NCBI GenBank assembly: GCA_013138595.1
Contig: WTCM01000127.1
Span: 1 to 35,847 of the forward strand
Length of the DNA: 35,847 nt
Source of the DNA: Methyloprofundus sp.
Lineage (GTDB): Bacteria; Pseudomonadota; Gammaproteobacteria; Methylococcales; Methylomonadaceae
Reading direction: 5' to 3'
Shown here piece after piece: positions 25,960 through 34,025 of the stretch. Numbering within the stretch: the first letter of the stretch is position 1; each line of letters starts with the position of its first letter. The translations under genes and the position numbers were made by a program. The notes below the pieces were generated by a model. The model was not told where the DNA came from. It did not search any database and saw nothing but the letters and a program-made list of their open reading frames with translations.

Positions 25960-27120
25960 ATGAAATACGAACTAGGATTGGAGAATGCAGTGATTAAAGT
26001 GATCGGTGTTGGTGGCGGTGGCGGTAATGCTGTTGATCATATGGTGAATAGCCATATAGAAGGTGTCGATTTTATTTGTGCGAATACGGATGCGCAAGCA
26101 CTACAACGTTTAGAAGTGGATGCTATTATTCAGCTAGGTGCTGAATTAACTAAAGGATTAGGCGCAGGCACTAACCCAGAAGTAGGAAGAGAAGCGGCTG
26201 AAGAAAATAAAGATTTAATTCGCGAAGTATTGGAAGGCACTAATATGTTGTTTTTAACCGCAGGTATGGGCGGAGGAACGGGAACAGGCGCTATTCCTGT
26301 GATTGCAGAAATTGCAAGAGAACTAGGCATTCTAACGGTTGCTGTGGTGACTAAGCCTTTTGACTTTGAAGGTAATCAAAAGAAGAAAGTTGCCGAAGAA
26401 GGCATCAGAGAATTAGAAAAATATGTAGATTCGTTGATTATTATTCCTAACCAAAAATTATTACCTGTACTGGGTGCTAATGTTTCAATGAAAAGTGCAT
26501 TTGGTGCAGCGAATGATGTTTTATTAGATGCGGTACAAGGGATTACTGAGTTAATTACTTGCCCAGGTATGATTAATGTTGATTTTGCAGATGTTAAGAC
26601 TGTGATGTCACGCATGGGTGCTGCCATTATGGGAACAGGTGTTGCGAGTGGTGAAAATAGAGCCAGAGAAGCAGCAGAAAAAGCGATTGCTTGCCCATTA
26701 TTAGATGATATTAACTTACAAGGTGCGCGAGGTATTTTGGTTAATATTTCTGCTTCTGATATGGGGATTGCTGAATTTGATGAAGTAGGTAATATCGTTT
26801 ATGCCTTTGCCTCAGAAGAAGCGACTATTAAAATTGGTACAGCGATTGATGAAAGTTTAGGTGATGATATTAAAGTGACTGTCGTTGCGACAGGCATGGG
26901 CAATAGCTCTGAGCAAAAATCCGAAACAACCACCATTAAAAACACCCAAACAAGTGTAATCAATAGTGCGGCAACGCCTGATTATGCAGGATTGGATACC
27001 CCCGCTATTTCACGTAAACAAGGTGAAAATGCAGAATCACGTTTTGGTGTGCAGCCTAAAGGGACTGCAGATATGGAATATTTAGATATTCCAGCCTTTT
27101 TAAGACGACAGGCAGATTAA
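25960..27120 (+). CDS. ftsZ: Cell division GTPase FtsZ
   Basis: A 386-residue tubulin homologue forming the Z ring. The GTP-binding GGGTGTG signature is at 104-110, [13 protein letters not shown] near the N-terminus, and the T7 synergy-loop region around [13 protein letters not shown] variable linker (about 318-370) ends in the conserved tail [14 protein letters not shown] that binds FtsA and ZipA. Ribosome site is TAGGAAG. A 185-base spacer with hairpins separates it from lpxC. Confidence 0.98.
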   Translation: MKYELGLENAVIKVIGVGGGGGNAVDHMVNSHIEGVDFICANTDAQALQRLEVDAIIQLGAELTKGLGAGTNPEVGREAAEENKDLIREVLEGTNMLFLTAGMGGGTGTGAIPVIAEIARELGILTVAVVTKPFDFEGNQKKKVAEEGIRELEKYVDSLIIIPNQKLLPVLGANVSMKSAFGAANDVLLDAVQGITELITCPGMINVDFADVKTVMSRMGAAIMGTGVASGENRAREAAEKAIACPLLDDINLQGARGILVNISASDMGIAEFDEVGNIVYAFASEEATIKIGTAIDESLGDDIKVTVVATGMGNSSEQKSETTTIKNTQTSVINSAATPDYAGLDTPAISRKQGENAESRFGVQPKGTADMEYLDIPAFLRRQAD

Positions 27121-27139
27121 GGAATGTGCAGAAGTAGAG

Positions 27140-27183
27140 CAGACTATTGGCGTGAGTTATTTTTTACTCACTCGAATAGTCTG
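27140..27183 (+). other. Stem-loop after ftsZ
   Basis: CAGACTATT (27140-27148) pairs with AATAGTCTG (27175-27183), and inside it GTGAGT (27152-27157) pairs with ACTCAC (27166-27171). The T-run lies in the loop, not after the stem, so it is not a standard intrinsic terminator; it may stabilise the ftsZ 3' end. Confidence 0.55.
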
Positions 27184-27192
27184 TTCCTGAGC

Positions 27193-27221
27193 TTGTATGG
27201 CTAGAAAGTGAGCAATAAAAG
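27193..27221 (+). promoter_or_regulatory. Possible lpxC promoter
   Basis: TTGTAT (27193-27198) and TAAAAG (27216-27221) are 17 bases apart, each matching four of six consensus positions. It would start a transcript near 27228, placing two hairpins in the lpxC leader. Weak evidence by itself. Confidence 0.3.
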
Positions 27222-27243
27222 CTTAGTAAAGTGGGTGATAATT

Positions 27244-27292
27244 ATGTAACCCATTATTTTATAATGGGTTACATTGCTCGGATAAGCGAGCA
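27244..27292 (+). promoter_or_regulatory. Two adjacent hairpins in the lpxC 5' leader
   Basis: ATGTAACCCATTAT (27244-27257) pairs perfectly with ATAATGGGTTACAT (27261-27274) around a three-base loop: a 14-bp stem. Directly next, TGCTCG (27275-27280) pairs with CGAGCA (27287-27292). The second stem ends just before the weak TAGG ribosome site (about 27294-27297) and the ATG at 27306. This could tune lpxC expression; no known motif was recognised. Confidence 0.55.
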
Positions 27293-27305
27293 GTAGGTAT
27301 GATGA

Positions 27306-28226
27306 ATGATAAAACAAAGAACATTAAAGAATACAATTAGAGCAACAGGTGTGGGCTTACATACTGGGGATAAAATTTATTTAACCTTGCACCCAGCCGC
27401 AGCAGATACAGGGATCAAATTTAGACGGGTCGATTTAGAGGAACCTGTCACAATAGATGCGATTCCACACAATGTCGGCGAGACAAACTTATCGACCACA
27501 TTGGTTAAAGACGGTGTGAAAATATCCACCATTGAGCATTTACTCTCTGCGATGGCTGGCTTAGGGATAGATAATGCACTAGTCGATGTGTCTGCCGCTG
27601 AAGTACCCATTATGGATGGGAGTGCTGGGCCGTTTGTCTTTTTAATTCAATCTGCAGGTGTCTTAGAGCAAGATGCACCGAAAAAATATATTCGGATTAA
27701 AAAAGAACTGAAAGTGGAGGAGGGTGATAAATGGGCCGCTTTTTTACCGATGGATGGGTTTAAAGTGACTTTTACCATAGATTTTGAACACCCTGCTTTT
27801 GATGATAATGTGAAAACAGCCAGTATGGATTTTTCATCTACCACGTTTGTACGTGAAGTCAGCCGAGCACGCACCTTTGGTTTTATGAAGGATATTGAAT
27901 TTCTAAGAGAAAATAACCTAGCGTTAGGTGGAAGCTTAGAAAATGCTATCGTGATTGATGATAATAAAATTCTCAATGAAGGCGGCTTGCGTTATGCGGA
28001 TGAATTTGTAAAGCATAAAATGCTGGATGCGATTGGTGATTTATATTTATTAGGGCATAGCTTAATTGGTGAATACCAAGGCTATAAATCAGGGCATGGG
28101 CTTAATAATCAACTGTTAAGAGCGCTGATGGCGAATACTGATGCTTGGGAAACGGTCACCTTTGAAAATGATGAAGATGCGCCTATTCCTTTTATGCGTT
28201 CAGCAGAAAGCCGAGCAGGTGATTAA
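27306..28226 (+). CDS. lpxC: UDP-3-O-acyl-N-acetylglucosamine deacetylase
   Basis: A 306-residue zinc hydrolase catalysing the committed step of lipid A synthesis. The zinc ligands H78 (STIEHLLSA), H237 and D241 ([10 protein letters not shown]) sit at the same numbers as in E. coli LpxC, and the general-acid histidine is in KSGHGLNN (H264). Length matches E. coli (305). It is the last gene of the cluster. The C-terminal extension of E. coli that serves FtsH degradation is not clearly conserved here (ends [10 protein letters not shown]). Confidence 0.98.
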   Translation: MIKQRTLKNTIRATGVGLHTGDKIYLTLHPAAADTGIKFRRVDLEEPVTIDAIPHNVGETNLSTTLVKDGVKISTIEHLLSAMAGLGIDNALVDVSAAEVPIMDGSAGPFVFLIQSAGVLEQDAPKKYIRIKKELKVEEGDKWAAFLPMDGFKVTFTIDFEHPAFDDNVKTASMDFSSTTFVREVSRARTFGFMKDIEFLRENNLALGGSLENAIVIDDNKILNEGGLRYADEFVKHKMLDAIGDLYLLGHSLIGEYQGYKSGHGLNNQLLRALMANTDAWETVTFENDEDAPIPFMRSAESRAGD

Positions 28227-28241
28227 AGTGTGGCTATCCAC

Positions 28242-28332
28242 TTAACACGGGACATAATCGTCATGTAGGTGCAGATTTATCTGCACTGTGCGACTAAAGT
28301 CGCCGCTACGAATAATGCTGCTCCCGTGTTAA
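28242..28332. repeat. Nested-palindrome (REP/MITE-like) element after lpxC
   Basis: Outer 11-base inverted arms TTAACACGGGA (28242-28252) and TCCCGTGTTAA (28322-28332) enclose GTAG (28265-28268), the hairpin GTGCAGAT/ATCTGCAC (28269-28286), the hairpin GCGACT/AGTCGC (28290-28303) and CTAC (28306-28309). The folded form is a cloverleaf-like junction. The core resembles short dispersed repeats common between gammaproteobacterial genes; copy number cannot be seen here. Confidence 0.65.
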
Positions 28333-28345
28333 ACCTGTAGCCTAA

Positions 28346-28375
28346 AGCCTATTAAACTAGGCTGGGTTAGCTTTT
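28346..28375 (+). terminator. Possible terminator between lpxC and the convergent LCCL gene
   Basis: AGCCTA (28346-28351) pairs with TAGGCT (28358-28363), followed after seven bases by a run of five T (28372-28376). The spacing to the T-run is long and the stem short, so efficiency is uncertain. Confidence 0.35.
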
Positions 28376-28409
28376 TATTGCGATGTAAATACTCCTCACA
28401 TGCTGTCAT

Positions 28410-29945
28410 TTAACAGCCAGATAAAGCTCTAAAATCATTGATAGAACCGACATTAATAATTTGTGTGCCAAAAATAGGAATTAGCACATAAATATTACCA
28501 TCAGTATGTAAGGCTAAATACGAATCAGTGGCAGAATAATAGCGGTAAGTGTAACCCGCGAATTCTAAAGTCTCTAAACTAGCAGGGCTAAAAAATTCAG
28601 GGTAGCTTTGTTCTGCCCAATGGAATATACAGCTAGCGGTTGAGACTGCCTCAGCTCCTTCACCGACTGTTAAGCTTAATTCAGCCATATCAACGCCCAG
28701 CGCATTCATTGCTAATAGGTTTATATTGAAGTGCCCATTAACTTTGGATGTACCGCTGATAAGCCCATTTGAGTCAACACTTAAGCCTTCTGGTAAGCCT
28801 GTCGCATTAAACCCTGTTGGATGATCACCCGCTGTTATTTGGTAGAAAAAACTTTGTTCACTGGTGATACTTGCGCTCAAAGCACTATTAATATCAGGAA
28901 TAGCGCCATTTCCACCATCAGCGGTATGTAAAGAGTAGCTTCCACCCCATTCACCATAAGTGCTGGATGTAATGCCAAAGGCAGTTGAGCTATTATAGCT
29001 AGATTGACCCGCTAGAATAGACACTTTAACGGTAGCTGTTTGATCCAGCCCTATAATGCCTGCATGTACCGCAGAGACAGCTAAGCTAGAGTCATCCGTA
29101 TAAATACCAGCCCCCCAAATACTCGTGTTATTCTCTCCTGTGACAGTAAAATGAAAAGCCGCGCCTACTGTATCGCGAAATGCCGCTAAATTATAAAACC
29201 CTGTCAACGGTAGTGAAAAACTACCCGGATAAGGAATTAATGCAGTATTTCCTGAGACATTAGAGACCGCATAACTACCATTCCATGCACTAAAGGAAGA
29301 CGAGTTGATGGTATTATAGTGAGACGCGATATAGCTTTCTTGCTCAGGAACAATGACGACGCGTACCGTGCCAGATTCACCAAGGCGTAACACGCCAGTG
29401 TGAATCGCCACTTTTGCTAAAGCAGAGTCATCGGAATAGACATTGCTTCCCCATAAGCCCTTATTTTCTTCATCCGCGATGACATTGAAATGGTAAACCC
29501 CTCCAAGGACATCACGAAAAGCGGTCAGATTCCCGGGGTCTGCTAGGACAGGGTTATCGCCACCATCATCTGTCGCAACAGAATAACTGCCTTCCCAGCT
29601 ATTATAATTTGCAGAAGTGACATTATGAGCAGTAGAACCACTATAAGAAGTCTGCCCCGCTTGTATAGTCACTTTAATGACACCGACTTGATCAGCCGCT
29701 AATAAGCCCGCATGAACGGCAGCGACTGCTATTTCCGTATCATCGGTATAAATGCCTGTCCCCCAGATTCCCCCTGTCTCTTGCCCTGTGACATAAAAAT
29801 AATAAACAGCCCCAATTTGGTCGCGATATTGAGTAATATCGGCTAAGTTATGGGGTAGTGGGCTGATGTTACGTGATGTTACTTGGTTACTGAATAGTAT
29901 GCAAAAACAAACACTCAGTAACATGATTATATTTTTAGTGTTCAT
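28410..29945 (-). CDS. Secreted protein with three LCCL domains, Ig-like domain and C-terminal Cys-paired domain
   Basis: A 511-residue exported protein; signal peptide about 1-24, ribosome site AGGGAGA. Three LCCL-type repeats lie at about 36-122, 139-226 and 251-338; each has WG..(I/V)Y(T/S)DD, then (V/I)H(A/T)G and a final W.GSY. Unlike animal LCCL domains they contain no cysteine. Residues 350-428 look like a cadherin/He_PIG fold (LPEGLSVDSNGLISGT). The last 75 residues (HWAEQSYPEFFSP, YTYRYYSATDSYLAL, C439 and C511) form a domain I recall from secreted proteins of related bacteria. LCCL domains may bind lipid A or other ligands, but function here is unknown. Convergent with lpxC, divergent from the DUF218 gene. 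Confidence 0.85.
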   Translation of the reverse strand: MNTKNIIMLLSVCFCILFSNQVTSRNISPLPHNLADITQYRDQIGAVYYFYVTGQETGGIWGTGIYTDDTEIAVAAVHAGLLAADQVGVIKVTIQAGQTSYSGSTAHNVTSANYNSWEGSYSVATDDGGDNPVLADPGNLTAFRDVLGGVYHFNVIADEENKGLWGSNVYSDDSALAKVAIHTGVLRLGESGTVRVVIVPEQESYIASHYNTINSSSFSAWNGSYAVSNVSGNTALIPYPGSFSLPLTGFYNLAAFRDTVGAAFHFTVTGENNTSIWGAGIYTDDSSLAVSAVHAGIIGLDQTATVKVSILAGQSSYNSSTAFGITSSTYGEWGGSYSLHTADGGNGAIPDINSALSASITSEQSFFYQITAGDHPTGFNATGLPEGLSVDSNGLISGTSKVNGHFNINLLAMNALGVDMAELSLTVGEGAEAVSTASCIFHWAEQSYPEFFSPASLETLEFAGYTYRYYSATDSYLALHTDGNIYVLIPIFGTQIINVGSINDFRALSGC

Positions 29946-29985
29946 GATAGTTCTCCCTAAATTTTAAATAATCATTTAAAATCTA

Positions 29986-30032
29986 GTACTAAAGAACATA
30001 TCACTTATATAATATTGTATGTACTTTAGTAC
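29986..30032. promoter_or_regulatory. Inverted repeat GTACTAAAGNACATA between divergent genes
   Basis: GTACTAAAGAACATA (29986-30000) is repeated in inverted orientation at 30018-30032 with 14 of 15 bases identical and a 17-base AT-rich gap. It sits over the likely minus-strand promoter of the LCCL gene, so it looks like a two-site operator for a dimeric regulator. Confidence 0.55.
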
Positions 30033-30034
30033 AA
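30006..30034 (-). promoter_or_regulatory. Candidate sigma70 promoter for the LCCL gene
   Basis: On the minus strand TTGTAC (30034-30029) is followed after 17 bases by TATATA (30011-30006). The -35 lies inside the right arm and the -10 between the arms of the inverted repeat. Confidence 0.4.
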
Positions 30035-30105
30035 TAATTTCAGTATACTCTTAGTTTTTGTAAGTGTATTGTTTTTTGATGTGAAACAGGAATAATATAT
30101 AAAAC

Positions 30106-30861
30106 ATGAGCTTATTAGTTATTTTTACGAGTTTTTTCTGTGGGCTGCTTTGCCAGTATTTTAAATGGCATAAGGCAAAAAATATGTTGTTTGCTGGTAT
30201 TGCTTTAGCAATGATTTTAATGGGTGTTGGAATCGCCCCCAATTATTTATTGACCAAGCTACAAGCTCCTTATGAAGAAAGAGCCAAGATTAACTGGTTG
30301 ACTGATAATGTGATCGTACTTTTAGGCGCAAGCACACAAGCACTGGAGAGCGGTATAGAGCCCAGCTTTTTTGGGTATGGAAGACTCACAGAAACCGTGA
30401 GGCTTTATAAAGATTGTGTGCAACACTCTACACAGTGTCATATTATTGTTAGCGGTGGCGATGCGGCAAAAAATGGTGAAGCAGAATCCAGTGTGTATAG
30501 ACGCTATTTACTTGATTTAGGTGTAGCGGTAGCCGATATTAGTGAAGAATCTAATAGTATGAATACTTGGCAAAATGCTGAATTTACTAGCGCTATGATT
30601 AAAGCCAAAACATACGATACGATTATTTTGCTAAGCTCTGGGCTGCATTGTCAAAGAAGTGAATTATATTTTGCGCATTTTGGTATCAAGACGCAGCCAG
30701 TAAGAGCGGACTATATGTCAGCTAAACTATCCATCATGCCCTTATGGTATAACTTTGCCGTCATGGATTTTGCATTGCATGAATGGATGGGGTTGTATCG
30801 CTACTTTATTTATAACTATATGGGATGGAGTGCCAAACGTGTTAATGCAGGGGATGCATAA
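30106..30861 (+). CDS. DUF218 (YdcF/SanA/ElyC-like) membrane protein
   Basis: A 251-residue protein with two N-terminal membrane helices (about 1-18 and 26-45) and a periplasmic or cytoplasmic DUF218 domain. Family features are NVIVLLGAST, GRLTETVRLYKDC, HIIVSGGDAAKNGEAESSVY, EESNSMNTWQNAEFT and TIILLSSGLHCQRSELYF. Relatives ElyC and SanA affect envelope polysaccharide and peptidoglycan precursors, and such genes often accompany exopolysaccharide genes. The in-frame triplet just upstream includes a stop (TAA), so the ATG at 30106 is the first possible start; its ribosome site is weak. Exact reaction unknown. Confidence 0.85.
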   Translation: MSLLVIFTSFFCGLLCQYFKWHKAKNMLFAGIALAMILMGVGIAPNYLLTKLQAPYEERAKINWLTDNVIVLLGASTQALESGIEPSFFGYGRLTETVRLYKDCVQHSTQCHIIVSGGDAAKNGEAESSVYRRYLLDLGVAVADISEESNSMNTWQNAEFTSAMIKAKTYDTIILLSSGLHCQRSELYFAHFGIKTQPVRADYMSAKLSIMPLWYNFAVMDFALHEWMGLYRYFIYNYMGWSAKRVNAGDA

Positions 30862-31051
30862 TACCCGAGTTTGATTAGCCTTTTGGTTTTATTAGGTATA
30901 ATTGAATAACTTTGCGTAGTGGCTTGCTCTGCAGCTATTTTCCTAACATGTCTGTGAAGTCAAAATCTGATGTCATACTTTCGGGGTATTATTAACCCTT
31001 TACTTTTTATTAAAAATAATTGTGTCAAATTTAGTTTCTGGAGTTATCTAA

Positions 31052-32518
31052 TTGTTATTTAATAGTTACGAATTTATATTCGGTTTTTTACCCGTCAGTT
31101 TATTGGTTTATTTTTATTTACAGAAAAATGGCTTTACTAGAGCAAGTACATTTTTTTTAGTATTTAGTAGCTTATTTTTTTATAGTTGGTGGAATATTTA
31201 TTATCTACCTATCATTTTAGGTTCGATGTTATTTAACTATAATATCGGTAATATACTATCTAGGAATTCGTATAATACAAAAATCCCCTTCAGTAAAAAA
31301 AATATTTTAATTTCTGGTGTTTTGATAAATCTTATTTTACTCGGGTATTTTAAATATAGTGATTTTTTTATTGATAATTTAAATACTGTCTTTACTTTAG
31401 ATATTGAACCACTTAATCTGCTCTTACCTCTTGCTATTTCATTCTTTACTTTTCAGCAAATCGCTTACCTTATTGATAGTTACCGTTTAGAAACTAAAGA
31501 GTATGACTTTTTAACCTATGCTGTTTTTGTCACATTTTTTCCTCAGCTAATAGCAGGCCCTATTGTGCATCACAAAGAGATGATGCCCCAGTTTGCTAAC
31601 AAACACGCTAAAAATATTAATTATAAAAATATAGCGCTGGGACTGTTTATTTTTAGCATAGGCTTGTTTAAAAAAGTAGTTATCGCGGACACCTTTTCAA
31701 TATGGGCAAAAGCTGGATTTGACCTTTCAATTAATTTAAATTTATTGGAAGCATGGGCAACAAGTCTATCGTATACATTCCAACTTTATTTTGATTTTAG
31801 TGGGTATACTGATATGGCAATTGGTTTATCACTTTTATTTAATATAAAATTGCCTATGAATTTTAATAGCCCTTATAAAGCGAACAATATACAAGATTTT
31901 TGGCGTAGATGGCATATGACCTTAAGTCGATTTTTAAGGGATTATATTTATATTCCTTTAGGTGGAAGTCGTAAAGGTAATTTTAGGGCTTACTGTAATA
32001 TTATGATAACCTTTATATTGGGTGGTATTTGGCATGGTGCTGGCTGGACCTTTATATTTTGGGGGGCATTACATGGGGGAGCTCTCGTTATTTATCATTT
32101 ATGGAGTCAATTAGGCATAAAGCTTTGGAGATATTTAGCTTGGTTTATAACCTTTAACTTTATTAATATTTCTTGGGTTTTTTTTAGAGCGAAGGACTGG
32201 GGAGATGCCATTAAAGTTTTGAGTGCTATGTTTAGTTTAAATGCTATTGTTGTACCCAAATACTTAGCTAACCAACTTTGGTTTTTAAAGCAATACGATA
32301 TTGAAATTAGTACTAAATGGCGTGATTTTTGGGGAGATGAGTGGATCCTAGTATGCATGATTGTTAGTTTTATTTTAATCCTAGGGTTTAAGAACTCATC
32401 TGAAAAACTAGAGTCTTTTAAACCTACAGCTTTAACAGCAATGGCAATAGGTGTATTGTTTTTTGTAGCATCAATTTCTATTAATGTAGAGAGTGAATTC
32501 TTATATTTTAATTTTTAG
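31052..32518 (+). CDS. MBOAT family O-acyltransferase (AlgI/PatA-like)
   Basis: A 488-residue polytopic membrane protein. It starts at TTG 31052 with CTGGAG as ribosome site, giving LFNSYEFIFGFLP, the usual N-terminus of AlgI-like proteins. Conserved blocks are YFDFSGYTDMAIG, FWRRWHMTLSRFLRDYIYIP (H288) and GGIWHGAGWTFIFWGALHG with the invariant MBOAT histidine at H328. It probably passes an acyl group, usually acetyl, across the inner membrane to a polysaccharide. Its partner is the SGNH-like protein eight bases downstream. The DNA is much more AT-rich than the dcw cluster, suggesting horizontal acquisition. The acceptor polymer is unknown. Confidence 0.92.
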   Translation: MLFNSYEFIFGFLPVSLLVYFYLQKNGFTRASTFFLVFSSLFFYSWWNIYYLPIILGSMLFNYNIGNILSRNSYNTKIPFSKKNILISGVLINLILLGYFKYSDFFIDNLNTVFTLDIEPLNLLLPLAISFFTFQQIAYLIDSYRLETKEYDFLTYAVFVTFFPQLIAGPIVHHKEMMPQFANKHAKNINYKNIALGLFIFSIGLFKKVVIADTFSIWAKAGFDLSINLNLLEAWATSLSYTFQLYFDFSGYTDMAIGLSLLFNIKLPMNFNSPYKANNIQDFWRRWHMTLSRFLRDYIYIPLGGSRKGNFRAYCNIMITFILGGIWHGAGWTFIFWGALHGGALVIYHLWSQLGIKLWRYLAWFITFNFINISWVFFRAKDWGDAIKVLSAMFSLNAIVVPKYLANQLWFLKQYDIEISTKWRDFWGDEWILVCMIVSFILILGFKNSSEKLESFKPTALTAMAIGVLFFVASISINVESEFLYFNF

Positions 32519-32526
32519 CTTACACA

Positions 32527-33477
32527 ATGTATAAACAATTTATTTTTATTTCAAGTTTAACTTTCGGTTTATTATTTATTATTTATACTATTATAGTATT
32601 TAATTATAAGATACTTTATATGGACAAAGAATATGCAGCATGGTTACATGTAAAAAATACAATCAATACAGCTACAAAAGACAAAGTTAATTTACTTGTT
32701 ATTGGAGATTCTCGCTCAAAGGCGGGGTTTATTCCAAATGAAGTAAAAGGTTTTACATCAATCAACTTGTCCTTAGGGGGTGCCTCGGCTGTTGAAGGTT
32801 ATTATACTTTAGAAAAGTACCTACAAAATAACCCTGCTCCAGATCATTTATTACTAAGTTATGTGCCCTATCATTTAGAAGATTGGAGTTCTTATTGGAA
32901 TAGGGCAGTCTCTTATAATTTTCTGAACGATAAGGATTATCAAGAGATAGAAAATAAAGCCAAAGAATTTAAGGAAATATCTATTTTAAGAAGAAAAAGG
33001 TCTTATTGGTACTATAAAAACCCTATTAATTATCGTAGCAATTTTAGAAATGGTTTTTTTAATTTGCGCTGGGGAAGAAATATGCAAGTCTTTCGAGATT
33101 CAATAGCGGATCGTGGGCATTATTTTTATGGTACTAGAAACTCTAGTAATAAGTTAAACAAAGACACTAAGCAACAAGATTTTGAAATTTCAAGGTTTCA
33201 AAATTATTATTTACGTAAGCTTTTAGATTTAGCAGAAAAGTCAGAAATTAAATTATATTTTTTTAATATGCCCTTTAATAAGGCATCATTTGATCAAGTA
33301 AAGCCATTGTACGTGACTCACTTTACTGATTACGTAAATCAGCTATCAAGTGATTACGAATTAAAGATCTGTAATAAAATAAATTTTATGGAAAATAATA
33401 ATTTTGGTGATTCATCACACTTATATAAAGGAGCAAGGAAAAATACAAAGAATGTGATGCATTGTCTTGCCCTTTAG
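32527..33477 (+). CDS. SGNH/AlgX-J-like putative O-acyl transfer partner
   Basis: A 316-residue protein with one N-terminal membrane helix (about 5-27) and an exported domain. GDSR at 60-63 (VIGDSRSKAGF) is SGNH block I with probable nucleophile S62, and the C-terminal GDSSHLYKGA gives D295 and H298, the DxxH catalytic pair. The middle is lysine and aromatic rich and unlike any named family I know. Paired MBOAT and SGNH proteins O-acetylate alginate, cellulose or peptidoglycan, so the pair is likely one transferase system. Very AT-rich. The family function is inferred from the motifs and context. Confidence 0.75.
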   Translation: MYKQFIFISSLTFGLLFIIYTIIVFNYKILYMDKEYAAWLHVKNTINTATKDKVNLLVIGDSRSKAGFIPNEVKGFTSINLSLGGASAVEGYYTLEKYLQNNPAPDHLLLSYVPYHLEDWSSYWNRAVSYNFLNDKDYQEIENKAKEFKEISILRRKRSYWYYKNPINYRSNFRNGFFNLRWGRNMQVFRDSIADRGHYFYGTRNSSNKLNKDTKQQDFEISRFQNYYLRKLLDLAEKSEIKLYFFNMPFNKASFDQVKPLYVTHFTDYVNQLSSDYELKICNKINFMENNNFGDSSHLYKGARKNTKNVMHCLAL

Positions 33478-33578
33478 ATTCGGTTCCTGAATATTATTTT
33501 AATATAGCTAGACTTTTATTCGTTTTAAACGGATAAGTAAAATATACAATGCTCTGTTTTGGGCATCTTGTGAGTTTG

Positions 33579-33607
33579 TTACAAACCATTCTCATTTAAA
33601 GTATAAT
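33579..33607 (+). promoter_or_regulatory. Sigma70 promoter for grxC
   Basis: TTACAA (33579-33584) and a perfect TATAAT (33602-33607) are separated by 17 bases, 34 bases ahead of the grxC ATG. It gives grxC its own start independent of the MBOAT pair. Confidence 0.65.
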
Positions 33608-33641
33608 GGCGCTCTAAAATCGTTTCAATCATATAAAGAAA

Positions 33642-33896
33642 ATGCCAGAAATAATTATTTACTCTAGTACTATTTGCCCTTATTGCACGATGGCAAAACG
33701 CTTGTTAACAGCCAAAGGTGCTCGCTATACTGAACTTAATGTGGATACCACGCCAGGATTAAGAGAGGAAATGATGCAGAAAACTAAACGCCGTACCGTG
33801 CCGCAAATTTATATTGGTGATCAACATATCGGTGGTTTTGATGAGCTAAGAGCCTTAGATTTAAAAAAACAATTAGACCCTTTGTTGCAAGCTTAA
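33642..33896 (+). CDS. grxC: Glutaredoxin 3
   Basis: An 84-residue thioredoxin-fold protein that reduces disulfides and glutathione mixed disulfides in the cytoplasm. The active site is CPYC at 12-15; the cis-proline block is RRTVPQIYIGDQHIGGFDEL, which also binds glutathione. Length equals E. coli Grx3 (83 in mature form). It usually precedes secB; here the next gene is a convergent lnt. Confidence 0.96.
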   Translation: MPEIIIYSSTICPYCTMAKRLLTAKGARYTELNVDTTPGLREEMMQKTKRRTVPQIYIGDQHIGGFDELRALDLKKQLDPLLQA

Positions 33897-33917
33897 AACG
33901 TAGGATGGGTAGAGCGA

Positions 33918-33942
33918 ACGGCATGTCTTTTAGGCATGCCGT
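33918..33942. other. Stem-loop between convergent grxC and lnt
   Basis: ACGGCATGTCT (33918-33928) pairs with AGGCATGCCGT (33932-33942) with one wobble around three T bases. It is not followed by a T-run on either strand. It is embedded in TAGGATGGGTAGAGCGAA, which resembles dispersed intergenic repeats. It could act as a shared 3' end for both genes. Confidence 0.5.
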
Positions 33943-34025
33943 GAACTCCATAAACGCGTTTTGGACTCCTGTTTTGCTCTATTCTCTATGTGCTTAAAAA
34001 AGATGGGGACTGCGCTCTATCACTC

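Noticed and set aside
30862-31051. Terminator or promoter between the DUF218 and MBOAT genes.
   Set aside because: Only a seven-base AATACCC pairing over a long distance and no good stem with T-run or spaced promoter hexamers were found.
33430-33536. Possible frameshift at the end of the SGNH-like gene, since another frame stays open to 33536 after GDSSHLYKGA.
   Set aside because: The annotated end (GARKNTKNVMHCLAL) looks like a normal short helix after the DxxH block, so no frameshift is needed.
33478-33578. RNA gene or CRISPR-like repeat between the SGNH-like gene and grxC.
   Set aside because: No tRNA-like fold, no periodic repeats; only the grxC promoter could be supported. No tRNA, rRNA or CRISPR was seen anywhere in the window.
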